A stretch of DNA of 64,000 nt from VAZQ01 sp963817135 (GCA_963817135.1 CAWFNG010000016.1:310001-374000), one strand, 5' to 3'; counted from the first letter of the stretch, positions 6,867 through 16,282 are shown. Notes: generated from the sequence alone by a model not told the origin. Made by a program: numbers and translations.

Positions 6867-7517
6867 TTAGCGACGATTCGAATAATAATAGACGTCCTGT
6901 ATCGACGTCGGCCGGATGATGATTTGGCGCGGTGCACCATCGGCGGAGAAGGCGTCGACTGGAATGTTGGGCCGTTCGTCGAATCTTCGCATCACGCCCA
7001 GGGCTTCCCGCGTCGACTGTCTTGCCGTGCGCGTCCTCTGAGGTGGTTGCCGGTCAGCTGCGAGATGCGGCTTGGCGGGACTCCTGGTTGCAATTTTAGG
7101 GGCGATTTTTCGCTCGACCGCGGGCTTGCCGCGCTGCGGGCTCGTGATCTGCGGCGCCGGCTCCAGGACTGCGGGCTCAGGTGGGGCAACGGCGGTTCGC
7201 TCCTCTTCCGCAGGAATTGCCATGGCAAGGGGCTCAGGCTCGCCTGATGGTGCGAACAGGTCCGCTTTGCGCACAGGCTCTATAGTTGTGGTCGGCATCT
7301 CCGGGGCAGGCAACATCTCAATCGGCCCGGAATTCGAAGCATGCCGCGTGATCCACGGCAGGCCGCGTCGAGGGGCCGACCCTGGCTCCGAGCCATCGTC
7401 TGCGGAGACCCGCGGCTGGTCGAGAGCGAGCCTGAGCGCCACGGGCGATCCAATCGCAATGATGGTCGCGAATACAATCAACGCGGCGCAGGTGGCGGAA
7501 CGCAGGCGCGAATACAA
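6867..7517 (-). CDS. Membrane-anchored Pro/Ala/Glu-rich protein, function unknown
   Basis: The 216-residue product has an N-terminal hydrophobic helix (about residues 9-32). A long low-complexity region rich in Pro, Ala, Glu and Arg follows, with no Cys and no catalytic motif. The C-terminus ends IIIRPTSIQDVYYYSNRR. Topology suggests a signal anchor with an extended periplasmic tail. The start is a TTG at 7515-7517; GAGGAGG lies six bases upstream, which decides the start. It converges with the small ORF ending at 6846. The family is not recognised. Confidence 0.6.
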   Translation of the reverse strand: MYSRLRSATCAALIVFATIIAIGSPVALRLALDQPRVSADDGSEPGSAPRRGLPWITRHASNSGPIEMLPAPEMPTTTIEPVRKADLFAPSGEPEPLAMAIPAEEERTAVAPPEPAVLEPAPQITSPQRGKPAVERKIAPKIATRSPAKPHLAADRQPPQRTRTARQSTREALGVMRRFDERPNIPVDAFSADGAPRQIIIRPTSIQDVYYYSNRR

Positions 7518-7931
7518 AGCCGCCTCCTCAAGAATTGGCAGGGACCCCTAGGACCCATTCTACCGTTCCCCTTTCGGCCATCAAATAGCAAAGACAGCTG
7601 TGGCGGAACTGTGTCGGTAGGAGGCATCGCGATCCAAGGTTAACGGCCGGTGGACTTGAAGCTTGCTTCTGATGGACCGTCATTGAATCTTCACAGTTCG
7701 CGCCTATATATCTGCTGTCGATTGCGACAGACCTGCTAACCACGGATGTACTGGTAGCGGTGATGGCGCCGACGACATGGGCCCGCCAGGAGAAATCCTC
7801 GGCGGGTTTTCATTTGCTGAGCACTGCACGCTCGGAAGATCGAGCGTGTGGAAATCGCCGTTTCCAGCCTGTTGCATCGTCCTCAATGCGGGCGCATGAT
7901 TTTGCGCATTCACGCCGAGGAGGCAGCTTCG
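7518..7931. other. 414-bp intergenic region
   Basis: There is no gene I can support. It contains a terminator-like hairpin at 7782-7810 and the leader of the amidohydrolase gene. Confidence 0.4.
7782..7810 (+). terminator. Rho-independent terminator-like hairpin
   Basis: CCCGCC at 7782-7787 pairs with GGCGGG at 7801-7806 and is followed by TTTT. It lies ahead of the amidohydrolase gene; which transcript it ends is unclear. Confidence 0.5.
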
Positions 7932-9698
7932 ATGCATGACATTGTCATTCGCGGAGGCACGATCATCGACGGCAGCGGCAAGGCTGCTTTCACGGGCGAT
8001 GTGGCGATCGACGATAGCCGAATAGCGGCAGCGGGCGGCAAGCTTGGCCCCGCTCGGCGAGAGATCGATGCTGCTGGGCTATTGGTCACCCCCGGCTGGG
8101 TCGATGTGCACACCCACTACGATGGCCAGGCGATGTGGGACCCGCTGCTCTCGCCGTCCTCTTGGCATGGCGTAACCACCGCAATGTTCGGCAATTGTGG
8201 CGTTGGCTTTGCCCCGGTGCGCCCGCAGCACCGCACAGCGCTCATGGACTTGATGGAAGGCGTCGAGGAGATCCCCGGCGTGGTCCTGAGCGACGGATTG
8301 GCGTGGGATTGGGAGAGCTTCCCCGATTTCCTCGATGCCCTCGAGCGACGGCCGCTCGCGGTCGATATCGCGGCCCAGATCGCGCACCTTCCGCTGCGCG
8401 TCTATGTCATGGGCGACCGGGCTGTGCGCTTCGAACAGGCCACGCCGGACGATATCGCCGAGATGCGCCGCCTCACGGTCGAGGCGTTGCGCGCGGGGGC
8501 CTTCGGTTTCACCACCTCGCGCACCGATTTGCACAAGACACCGGCCGGCGACATGGTCCCGTCGCGCTATGCCGCAAGCGAAGAACTGCTCGGGATCGGC
8601 TCCGCACTGGGCGAGGTCAAGGCGGGCGCGTTCGGTATGAACAGCGATTTCGATGACGAAGCCGCAGAACTCGCCTGGCTCACGCAGCTCGCCAAAGATA
8701 CTGGCCGCCCGGTCTGGTTCCTGCTGACCGATCGCTACGAGGATCCGGCGCGCTGGCGACGGCTGCTCGCTGCCGTGCATGCCGCGCGGGCCGACGGCGC
8801 GCACCTTACCGCGCAGATCGCCGGACGCCCAATTGGGGTTATTCTGGGCATCGGCACGGCGCTCAACCCATTCTCAATACGGCCGAGCTACCGGCAGCTC
8901 ACCGGTCTGAGCATCGCTCAGCAGCTTGAGCGGCTTCGCGATCCGGCGCTGCGACGCAAAATTCTCGATGAAAAGCCGCCGCCGGAGGAAGTCAGTCGGC
9001 TCCCTCAATTCCGCCAGCTCATCACCAGCCGCTGGGACAAGTTTTTTGTCATGGGCGACCCGCCGGACTATGAGCCGGACGAAGAGCTGAGCATTGCCGC
9101 AATCGCCGCCCGCGAGGGCCGCACGCCCGACGAAGTGGCTTACGACTACCTCACCGGCGCTGCCAACCGCTTCCTGTTTTTCCCGGTGGTGAACTATGTC
9201 TGCGGCGACCACGGGCCGATCCATGAAATGCTCAACGATTCGGCAACGCTTCTCGGTTTGAGCGATGGCGGCGCACACTGCGCCTCGATCATCGATGCGA
9301 GCGTTCCAACCTACATGCTGCTGCATTGGGGGCGCGACCGGCGGCGCGGACCGCGTCTGCCGCTTGAACTCCTGGTCAAACGCCAGACCAGCGAGACAGC
9401 GGATTTCTTCGGCTTGCCGGATCGCGGCCGCATAGCGCCGGGGTTGCGGGCCGATCTGAACCTGATCGAATTCGACCGCCTGCGGCTGCATCAGCCGGAG
9501 CTGGTCAACGACCTTCCAGCGGGAGGCCGGCGCTTCGTGCAGCGTGTCGACGGCTATCGAGCGACGTTCGTGGCCGGAACACCCATTTTCGAGCAGGGCG
9601 AGCATACCGGCGCAATGCCGGGGCGGCTGGTGAGGAACAGATGTCAGAGGTTAGACGTCAGAGATCAGAAGGACAGAATTAGCGCTCTCACTTTTTGA
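7932..9698 (+). CDS. D-aminoacylase / N-acyl-D-amino-acid deacylase family amidohydrolase
   Basis: The product has about 589 residues and belongs to the amidohydrolase 3 / D-aminoacylase group. It opens MHDIVIRGGTIIDGSGKAAF. The metal-binding strand VDVHTHYDGQAMWDP follows, then GNCGVGFAP and, near the C-terminus, LSDGGAHCASIID and PGLRADLNLIEFD, all typical of zinc-dependent deacylases of N-acyl-D-amino acids. It is predicted cytoplasmic. GAGGAGG before 7932 fixes the start; the longer in-frame start at 7848 lacks one. The last 20 or so residues (RNRCQRLDVRDQKDR...) do not look like family sequence and come from a GTCAGA-rich intergenic type of repeat, so the native stop may have been lost. 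The exact substrate is unknown. Confidence 0.85.
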   Translation: MHDIVIRGGTIIDGSGKAAFTGDVAIDDSRIAAAGGKLGPARREIDAAGLLVTPGWVDVHTHYDGQAMWDPLLSPSSWHGVTTAMFGNCGVGFAPVRPQHRTALMDLMEGVEEIPGVVLSDGLAWDWESFPDFLDALERRPLAVDIAAQIAHLPLRVYVMGDRAVRFEQATPDDIAEMRRLTVEALRAGAFGFTTSRTDLHKTPAGDMVPSRYAASEELLGIGSALGEVKAGAFGMNSDFDDEAAELAWLTQLAKDTGRPVWFLLTDRYEDPARWRRLLAAVHAARADGAHLTAQIAGRPIGVILGIGTALNPFSIRPSYRQLTGLSIAQQLERLRDPALRRKILDEKPPPEEVSRLPQFRQLITSRWDKFFVMGDPPDYEPDEELSIAAIAAREGRTPDEVAYDYLTGAANRFLFFPVVNYVCGDHGPIHEMLNDSATLLGLSDGGAHCASIIDASVPTYMLLHWGRDRRRGPRLPLELLVKRQTSETADFFGLPDRGRIAPGLRADLNLIEFDRLRLHQPELVNDLPAGGRRFVQRVDGYRATFVAGTPIFEQGEHTGAMPGRLVRNRCQRLDVRDQKDRISALTF

Positions 9699-9704
9699 CA
9701 TCCG

Positions 9705-10457
9705 TCATCTGACTTCCGCCACCAGACCATCCCGCAGCGTGACGCGGCGGTGCATGCGCGCGGCGATGTCCATGTTGTGGGTTGCAACCACGACCGCAAG
9801 CCCGGAAGCTTCCACCAGCTGAGTGAGCGCGGAGAAAACGTGCTCGGACGTGCGTGGGTCGAGATTACCCGTAGGCTCGTCGGCAAGCAGAATACGCGGA
9901 GCGTTGGCGACCGCCCGGGCGATGGCGACCCGTTGCTGCTCGCCACCGGAAAGTTCCGCCGGGCGATGGGTGATACGGTCCTTCAATCCGAGATAGGAAA
10001 GCAGATCGGTTGCGCGCTTGGTCGCCTCGCGACGCGATAATCCGCGGATCATTTGCGGAAGGACGACGTTTTCAAGTGCCGAGAACTCCATCAACAAATG
10101 ATGGAACTGATAAACGAACCCGATCTCGGTACGGCGGATGCGCGTGCGCTCGGCATCCGAAAGCACAGATGTGGCGATCTGATCCACATAAACCTCGCCG
10201 GCGTCGGGATGCTCCAGCAGGCCGGCAATATGCAGAAGCGTCGACTTGCCCGCGCCGGAGGGCGCGATCAGTGCAACCGACTGCCCGGGCCAGACTGCAA
10301 GCTCGGCGCCTTTGAGAATCTCCAGCGTGACATCGCCTTGCCGATAATGCCGGTCCACTGCGTGCAGGTAGAGGATTGGCGGCTGTTCAGGACGGCCACT
10401 GGCCGAACCTTCTTCTGCCCGACTGGACCGCTGGCGATCGTTGACGGTGCTACTCAT
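9705..10457 (-). CDS. lolD: Lipoprotein-releasing ABC transporter ATP-binding protein LolD
   Basis: The 250-residue ABC ATPase has Walker A (APSGAGKST), Q-loop, signature LSGGEQQRVAIARA and Walker B (ILLADEPTGNLD). The GNLDPRTS continuation is typical of the LolD/MacB subfamily. With LolC/E it extracts mature lipoproteins from the inner membrane and passes them to LolA. Its ATG overlaps the lolC stop by 8 bases (ATGAGTAG), showing translational coupling in a proS-lolC-lolD order common in alphaproteobacteria. About 25 N-terminal residues before the ABC fold are poorly conserved, so a later start is possible. Confidence 0.95.
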   Translation of the reverse strand: MSSTVNDRQRSSRAEEGSASGRPEQPPILYLHAVDRHYRQGDVTLEILKGAELAVWPGQSVALIAPSGAGKSTLLHIAGLLEHPDAGEVYVDQIATSVLSDAERTRIRRTEIGFVYQFHHLLMEFSALENVVLPQMIRGLSRREATKRATDLLSYLGLKDRITHRPAELSGGEQQRVAIARAVANAPRILLADEPTGNLDPRTSEHVFSALTQLVEASGLAVVVATHNMDIAARMHRRVTLRDGLVAEVR

Positions 10458-11718
10458 AGCGCAGCGCCTCGACCGGATCGAGGCGTGCCGCGCGCCAAGC
10501 CGGATAGAGCGTCGCCAGGAGCGACAGTGCCAGCGCCATTACCACCACCGCCGTGGTCTCACCGGCGTCGAGATCGGCGGGCAGCTTGGAAAGAAAATAA
10601 AGCTCGGGCGAGAACAGCTCGGTATTGGTCAGCCACGATACGAAGCGGCGGATCGATTCGATATTGAGGCACACCAGCAGCGCCAGCAGAAATCCGACGA
10701 ACGTGCCGACGATGCCGACCGAGGCACCGGTCACCATGAAAACGCGCATGACGCCGCCTTGCGTCACCCCCATGGTGCGCAGGATGCCGATATCGCGTCC
10801 CTTGTCCTTGACCAACATGATCAGCCCGGAAGTTATGTTGAAGGCGGCAACGATCACGATGATGGTGAGGATGAGGAACATTACATTGCGCTCGACCTGC
10901 AGCGCGTTGAAGAACGTGGCGTTGCGCTGCCGCCAGTCGACCATGAAGATCGGCCGATTGGCGGCCTCGGTGATGAGCTTGCGGTAACGATCGATGCGAT
11001 CAGGATTGTCGGTGTAAACTTCGATTGCGGTAACGTCGCCCGAGCGGTTGAAATATGCCTGCGCCTCCGGCAACGGCATGAAGACGAAGGCGGCGTCGTA
11101 TTCCGACATGCCGATCTCGAACACCGCCGCAATCTTGTAGGATTTTATCCGCGGGGTCGTTCCCATCGGGGTGATCGCGCCGCGCGGCGCGACCAGCGTC
11201 ACGTTGTCGCCGGCATGCAACGACAGCTGGTCGGCAAGCCTGCGCCCGATCGCAACTCCCTGCCCTTCATCGAAGCCTTCGAGCGTGCCTTGCCGAATAT
11301 TATTCGCAATGGAAGGAAGCTTCATCAGATCGCTGGCCCGCACACCGCGCACGAGCACGCCAGCGGCGCTGAACGGTGACGAGGCAAGCGCCTGGCCTTC
11401 CACAATGGGCGCAGCAAGCTTGATACCCTCCACCTTTGACACTCGGTCCGCGACCTCATTCCAATCGGTGAGCGGCAACTCGAGGGGCTGAATCAGCAGA
11501 TGACCGTTGAGACCCAAAATCTTGTCCAGAAGCTCCTTGCGGAACCCGTTCATCACCGCCATTACGATGATCAGCGTCGCGACACCGAGCATAATGCCCA
11601 GAAACGAGAAGATGGCATTGACGGAAATAAATCCTTCCTGTCGCCGAGCCCGCAAATAGCGCAGCGAAATCAACCATTCGAATGGTGCAAAAGGATGGGT
11701 GCTGCTCGGCTCGGTCAT
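10450..11718 (-). CDS. lolC: Lipoprotein-releasing system permease LolC/LolE
   Basis: The 422-residue inner membrane protein has the MacB/FtsX topology: one N-terminal helix (FISVNAIFSFLGIMLGVATL), a large periplasmic domain and three C-terminal helices. The N-terminus PFEWLISLRYLRARRQEGFI and the end AARLDPVEALRYE are family hallmarks. Alphaproteobacteria usually have one LolC/E-type permease that pairs with itself. The start at 11718 (MTEPSS) is used; a longer in-frame start would run into proS. It lies 20 bp after proS and overlaps lolD. Confidence 0.94.
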   Translation of the reverse strand: MTEPSSTHPFAPFEWLISLRYLRARRQEGFISVNAIFSFLGIMLGVATLIIVMAVMNGFRKELLDKILGLNGHLLIQPLELPLTDWNEVADRVSKVEGIKLAAPIVEGQALASSPFSAAGVLVRGVRASDLMKLPSIANNIRQGTLEGFDEGQGVAIGRRLADQLSLHAGDNVTLVAPRGAITPMGTTPRIKSYKIAAVFEIGMSEYDAAFVFMPLPEAQAYFNRSGDVTAIEVYTDNPDRIDRYRKLITEAANRPIFMVDWRQRNATFFNALQVERNVMFLILTIIVIVAAFNITSGLIMLVKDKGRDIGILRTMGVTQGGVMRVFMVTGASVGIVGTFVGFLLALLVCLNIESIRRFVSWLTNTELFSPELYFLSKLPADLDAGETTAVVVMALALSLLATLYPAWRAARLDPVEALRYE

Positions 11719-11737
11719 TGAAATATTTCCCGTCCAC

Positions 11738-13141
11738 TCACTTTCGCATGATTCTGGCCGTTTCACGATTCCGATTGACCCCGACAATCCGGAGGAAGGC
11801 TAGTTTCCCCTGCGAAGTTATTACGGTCAGCCGCTCGATAGCATCTTGCAGAGGGACAAGCTCGCGGCTGTCATCAGCGCGTTTCTTGAGTTCAACCTTG
11901 CCGGCGGCCAACCCTTTCGGGCCGATCAGCACCTGCCACGGAATGCCGATCAGGTCGGCAGCGGCAAATTTGGCACCTGGACGCTGGTCGAGATCGTCAT
12001 AAAGGACCTCGACGCCTTTAGCGCGCAGCGCACCGTAAAGCCGCTCACAGGCGCCGTCGGTATCAGCGCCGCCCTGCTTCAGGTTGAGGATGATGACCTT
12101 GAAAGGCGCTACCGGCTCCGGCCATTTAATGCCGGCCTCGTCATGGAATGCCTCGATAATGGCGGCGACCAGCCGGCTTGGGCCAATCCCATAGGAGCCC
12201 ATATGAACCGGACGCTCGACGCCGTCAGGGCCGGCAACCAGCGCCCGCATCGGCTCGGAATATTTGGTTCCGAAATAAAAAATGTGCCCGACCTCAATGC
12301 CGCGTGCCGAGACCTGCTGCTCGACCGACAACTGAACGAACGCCGCTGGATCGTGCTTTTCCGATGTCGCGGCGTATAGCGAAGTCCATTTGTCGACTAT
12401 TCGCTGTAACCCGACAACGTCGTCGAAATTCACATCCTCGCCTGGCACCGCAAAGCCAAGATAGTCGCGATGGCAATAGACTTCGCTCTCGCCGGTGGAA
12501 GCCAGGATGATGAACTCGTGCGACAGACTGCCGCCGATGGGGCCGCTCTCCGCCATCATGGGAATGGACTGCAAGCCGAGCCGCGCAAAAGTGCGCAGGT
12601 AAGCAACGAACATCTTGTTGTAGGCGTGTTTGGCCCCGGCATAATCAAGATCGAAGGAGTAAGCGTCCTTCATCAGGAACTCGCGCGCGCGCATAACCCC
12701 GAACCGCGGCCGGACCTCATCGCGAAATTTCCACTGGATGTGATAAAGATTCAGCGGCAGATCCCTGTAGGAGCGCACATAGGCACGAAATATCTCGGTG
12801 ATCATTTCCTCATTCGTGGGCCCGTAAAGCATATCCCGCTCGTGGCGGTCCTTGATGCGCAGCATCTCCTTGCCATAGTCGTCGTAGCGGCCGCTCTCGC
12901 GCCAAAGCTCGGCCGACTGGATTACCGGCATCAGCAATTCGATCGCTCCCGAGCGATCCTGTTCCTCCCGCACGATCTGACAAACCTTGCGCAAGACCCG
13001 TAATCCGAGCGGCAGGAAGGCGTAAATCCCAGCCGCCTCCTGGCGGATGAGGGCGGCGCGCAACATGAGCCGATGCGACACGATCTCCGCCTCCTTGGGG
13101 TTTTCGCGCAGAATCGGCAGGAAATATCGCGACAACCGCAT
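11738..13141 (-). CDS. proS: Prolyl-tRNA synthetase, short type
   Basis: The 467-residue class II synthetase charges tRNA-Pro. Motif 2 is visible as FRDEVRPRFGVMRAREFLMK and motif 3 as GSYGIGPSRLVAAIIE. The C-terminal anticodon-binding domain contains VLYDDLDQRPGAKFAAADLI. It lacks the long insertion (editing) domain of E. coli-type ProS, as expected for the alphaproteobacterial short form. The start MRLSRYFLPILRENPKEAEI matches the family. It heads the proS-lolC-lolD operon. Upstream, a candidate sRNA is transcribed in the opposite direction. Confidence 0.96.
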   Translation of the reverse strand: MRLSRYFLPILRENPKEAEIVSHRLMLRAALIRQEAAGIYAFLPLGLRVLRKVCQIVREEQDRSGAIELLMPVIQSAELWRESGRYDDYGKEMLRIKDRHERDMLYGPTNEEMITEIFRAYVRSYRDLPLNLYHIQWKFRDEVRPRFGVMRAREFLMKDAYSFDLDYAGAKHAYNKMFVAYLRTFARLGLQSIPMMAESGPIGGSLSHEFIILASTGESEVYCHRDYLGFAVPGEDVNFDDVVGLQRIVDKWTSLYAATSEKHDPAAFVQLSVEQQVSARGIEVGHIFYFGTKYSEPMRALVAGPDGVERPVHMGSYGIGPSRLVAAIIEAFHDEAGIKWPEPVAPFKVIILNLKQGGADTDGACERLYGALRAKGVEVLYDDLDQRPGAKFAAADLIGIPWQVLIGPKGLAAGKVELKKRADDSRELVPLQDAIERLTVITSQGKLAFLRIVGVNRNRETARIMRK

Positions 13142-13328
13142 GTTTTCTCCTTCCGGTTCCGCTGGCGGAAGCCCGGCGCCGGCATCTGACGAGGTTTAAC
13201 AGATACGATAGCTTCCCGAAACGTAAGCGCTGCCAAAGGCTTGATGGTCACGGCGGCCGGTCCGTGGCACATATGCCGCAGTGCACAAGCCGTGGATAGC
13301 TGTCGGCGCGGGCGATTACCAGTTTTCA

Positions 13329-13357
13329 GTGACAAAACCGGCCGGATTGGGTAGTGT
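13329..13357 (+). promoter_or_regulatory. Sigma-70-like promoter for the candidate sRNA
   Basis: GTGACA at 13329-13334 and TAGTGT at 13352-13357 are separated by 17 bp, the preferred spacing. Both hexamers differ from consensus by one to three bases. Confidence 0.4.
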
Positions 13358-13363
13358 TTGTCA

Positions 13364-13572
13364 CCCAAGGTCAAGGCGTCGAGACGCTTTGGCCAGCGGT
13401 CCAAGTCTTTGGAGGAAAAGTCTTGGGTTTGGATTCATAAGTCGGGAGGAAAAAGCCGGCGCCAAGCCGCAACCGTCTCGCTCCAAAGAGAGACTTCGAG
13501 GCGTCAGAGTAGCGTAGGTTTCAGTAAATTGCGTTATTGGGAGCAGGGTCTCGGCCCTGCTCGATTTTTTTT
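13364..13572 (+). ncRNA. Candidate small RNA between proS and the DUF1467 gene
   Basis: The gap between two minus-strand genes contains a plus-strand promoter-like pair (13329-13357) and a strong plus-strand terminator (13541-13572), with no protein-like ORF between them. The predicted transcript is about 210 nt. It includes a hairpin at 13401-13426, with CCAAGTCTTT pairing with AAAGTCTTGG except for one mismatch and a GGAGGA loop. A second GGAGGAAAA stretch lies near 13445, and a hairpin with GTCTC/GAGAC arms near 13475-13494. Loops exposing GGA are what CsrA/RsmA proteins bind, so a sponge-type sRNA is one possibility. I do not recognise a known RNA family. Confidence 0.42.
13541..13572 (+). 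terminator. Strong rho-independent terminator
   Basis: GAGCAGGG (13541-13548) pairs with CCCTGCTC (13555-13562), followed by GA and eight T. It points rightwards, so it cannot serve the leftward genes on either side. Confidence 0.85.
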
Positions 13573-13579
13573 CTGCGAA

Positions 13580-13852
13580 CTAATGCCGCCGCATCCCGAT
13601 GAGTGCGGCGAGATCGTCAAGCGCAATCAGCCGGTAAGTGTAGATAGCATACCAGAGCGCAAATACGACAGCGGCGACGACGCTCGTCCAAAGCAGCTTG
13701 CGACCGAGATGATGAATGGCGGGAGCGCCGGGATCGGTGCCCTGGGTAACGGCTCCGCTCTCGCGTTGGCTGCGCACTCCCCACGGCAGAACCGCGAACA
13801 GCACGGTCCACCAGATGATGAAATAGGTCGCAATCGCGGTTGCCAGCGACAT
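13580..13852 (-). CDS. DUF1467 family inner membrane protein
   Basis: The 90-residue product has two transmembrane helices (about residues 5-25 and 55-75). The first carries the family-type segment YFIIWWTVLFAVLPWGVRSQ, followed by a short polar loop rich in Gly and Pro (TDPGAPAIHHLGRK). DUF1467 proteins are conserved in alphaproteobacteria, usually between mce and proS as here, but have no known function. It is normally close to mce; in this window about 2.4 kb with two damaged ORFs separates them. Confidence 0.85.
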   Translation of the reverse strand: MSLATAIATYFIIWWTVLFAVLPWGVRSQRESGAVTQGTDPGAPAIHHLGRKLLWTSVVAAVVFALWYAIYTYRLIALDDLAALIGMRRH

Positions 13853-13979
13853 CGATCGGTTACCGCAAAAATTTAAAATCAGGCGATTAAGGTAAAAAAC
13901 AATCGGATCATGCCCGTTAGTACCTGAATGCTCGTTGCAGTGTTATGGATTTCAACCACGCTTTTAGGGAGAAAGAATC

Positions 13980-14293
13980 ATGAAGTTGCGTCTCGTCAAT
14001 TTCAGCCCGGTTGCGGCGCTGCTCCTGCTTGGAGCTTTCTCCGCGGCGACACCGGCCGCCGCGGGCTGCGGGTGGGGCTGCGGAGGAGCTCCAGTCGTCG
14101 TGCAGCCCTATGCTTACCAGTCGTGCTCCTGTTGCGGCTGTGGTGGTTCCGCCGGCTACGCTTATGGATACCCTTATAGGCATATGGAGCATATGGAGCT
14201 TACGCTGCCGAATATGATGCCTATGATGCGCCCGTCGTAGTAGCGCCTCGATATTATCGGCCGCGGTATTATCCCCGTTGGCGCTACTGGTAA
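13980..14293 (+). pseudogene. Secreted Gly/Tyr/Cys-rich protein gene with a frameshift
   Basis: The gene starts with AGGGAGAAAGAATC before the ATG and a signal peptide (MKLRLVNFSPVAALLLLGAF..TPAAA). A mature part rich in Gly, Cys and Tyr follows (CGWGCGG, CSCCGCGGSAGYAYGYPY). Near 14180 the frame shifts: the original frame ends MMPMMRPS, while the neighbouring frame continues AYGAYGAYAAEYDAYDAPVV, then RYYRPRYYPRWRYW to a TAA at 14291. That tail fits the repeat style of the first part, so a one-base indel has split the gene. Similar small Tyr/Gly-rich secreted proteins are common in rhizobia; their function is unknown. Confidence 0.65.
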
Positions 14294-14406
14294 GCGCGAT
14301 TAACTCTTCTTGCCGATGACGCGACGAGTGAGCCGCGATGCGGCTTGCTCGTTCTGCCTAACGAATTGCGGAACGATAATCCTGCGATCGCATAAGCGCG
14401 GGATCG

Positions 14407-16282
14407 TCACAACTTGGATATTTGCAGCAGGTTACGATCCCCGACCCACGTCCTTGCGAGATCTGCCTCGGCTCTAGCAGCCGCTGCGGCGTCCCCGCGG
14501 GCTTTGTAGAGTTGGACGAGCCCAAAATAGGACCAGCCATTCGCGGGAGCGCGGTTGAGCGCCCTCAGGAACTGCTCCTCCGCCTCGGCTAATCGACCCG
14601 CTTGCAGCAGGGCAGCCGCGAGCGATTGGCGCACCGGATAATACCAGTAAGGTGGCTCGGTATAGGGTAGTTCGTCCTGAATCACTGCCGCCTGCGCAAA
14701 CCGCTCGACTGCCGCTTTGTAGTCCCCCTGCATCTGGGCGATGCGGCCCTGGATCAACGGTACGCGCAAGCTTCAGCACCTGCTGCGCCGGCACACCGGA
14801 AGCATTGAGGAGCGAGAAGTCTGCTGTCGTTTCGATCTTCTCGATAGCGCTTGCTTCGGCCATGGCTGCGGCAAATTCATTTCGCGCCGCAAGTGCCGCG
14901 CCGCGGGCGTAGTGCCAGATCGCTTTGACGTAAGGAATCGCATCGCCTGGATCGGGTAAAGCCAGGATGGTTTCAGGCGTGCTGAATTGCGCGTGCGCGA
15001 AATACGGCGCCGCCTTCACCGGCTGTACCATGGCGATGCCGCGGGCGACCTCGTCGGGAATGAGCCCGCGAAGTTTTTCCGCGGCGGCAATGACGGCAAT
15101 TCCATCCCCCGCCATCTGGGCTGAGGCCATCACGAAATGCACATTGTGCGGGTAATAGCCGAGCCGATAGACGCCCATGGGGGCACCGGTCTCGGCAAGA
15201 TATTTTTCATCGACGCCGATCGCTGTCTTGTTGTCGGAAAGTGCGTCGAGATATCGGCCCACGCGGTAGTAAATATGGCTTGGCATATGCACGAGATGAC
15301 CGGCACCGGGGATAGCGCCGCGCAGCCGGTCGGCATAAGGCTCTGCGCGCTCGGGGCGCTCAGACGCCTCGACCGCATGGATGTAATAATGAATTGCGCC
15401 GGGGTGGTCGGGGTTCCTGACAAGAACGCGCTCCAACGTCGGCACGATGGGAGTACTCTGAGGATTGGGTTCGCGTCCACCCGGCTGCCAATAATTCCAG
15501 GGAGTGATATCCATCACTGATTCTGCATAGAGAACCGCAATCTCATCATCGTCCGGAAACTGCGCCGCGACTTTGCTCATGGCTGCGGCATAGGCGCTGT
15601 CAAGCTGCGTGCGATCGGCCTTCGCCTCCGGCGAGTAACGCTCCCCCAATGCAACAATCAGCCCCTGCTCTCTGGGCGTGGCGCCGCCGGCGAGTGCGCG
15701 TGCCTTTTGCGCGGCGGCGAATGCAGGCGCCACCGCCTCATCCTGCATTGGAAGATTGATATTGGGACCAAGCACCAGGGCTTCTCCCCAGAAGCACATG
15801 GCGCATGCTGGATCGAGTTTCTGCGCTTTGCGGAACGCACGCTGGGCTTCCCCGTGATTGAACGCATAGGTGAGCCGCAGGCCCTGATCAAAGTAGGCCT
15901 GCGCTGCCGGATTGGACGTGGTAATCATGTAAGTTATCGGGCCGAGTCCGCCCCACAGCGGCGGGTCGACATCAGCAAAATCCGGCGCTGGCGTTGCGGC
16001 TTTCATTTCCGCCGGCGGCACCTCGGTCCGCATCTGAGCAAGGCAAATCAGCGCACGCGTGTTCTTGCTGAAAGCCGGCGTGTGACATATGGGAAAATCT
16101 GAACCGCTTAGCAGGGGAGCGACAGCAACATCGCCCGATGCCGCCTTTGCTGCGGTGGGCCCAACTTTGCCAATACCTGGCTTCTCTTCGGCGAGGGGAA
16201 GTCCGCCGAGCAAGGTTGGAGCAACGATAACCGCTGCGCATGTGGAAAAAAACCGCACCCTCTTTGCGACAGAAGCGTTCAT
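14407..16282 (-). pseudogene. Exported TPR-repeat protein with a frameshift near its 3' end
   Basis: The gene starts at 16282 (MNASVAKRVRFF), with GGAGG eight bases upstream and a signal sequence. It encodes a long TPR-type protein containing ITTSNPAAQAYFDQGLRLTY, NHGEAQRAFRKAQKLDPACA, CFWGEALVLGPNINLP and DHPGAIHYYIHAVEAS. Near 14765 the frame breaks: the first frame degenerates into Arg/Gly-rich nonsense, while the next frame carries on with VPLIQGRIAQMQGDYKAAVE, further TPR motifs and a stop at 14407. A single-base indel explains this. The intact protein would be about 625 residues, periplasmic, probably a protein-interaction scaffold. Real decay and sequencing error are both possible. Confidence 0.75.

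Noticed and set aside
13281..13876. Plus-strand open frames over the candidate sRNA
   Set aside because: Composition is not protein-like, they run through the terminator, and no ribosome binding site is visible.
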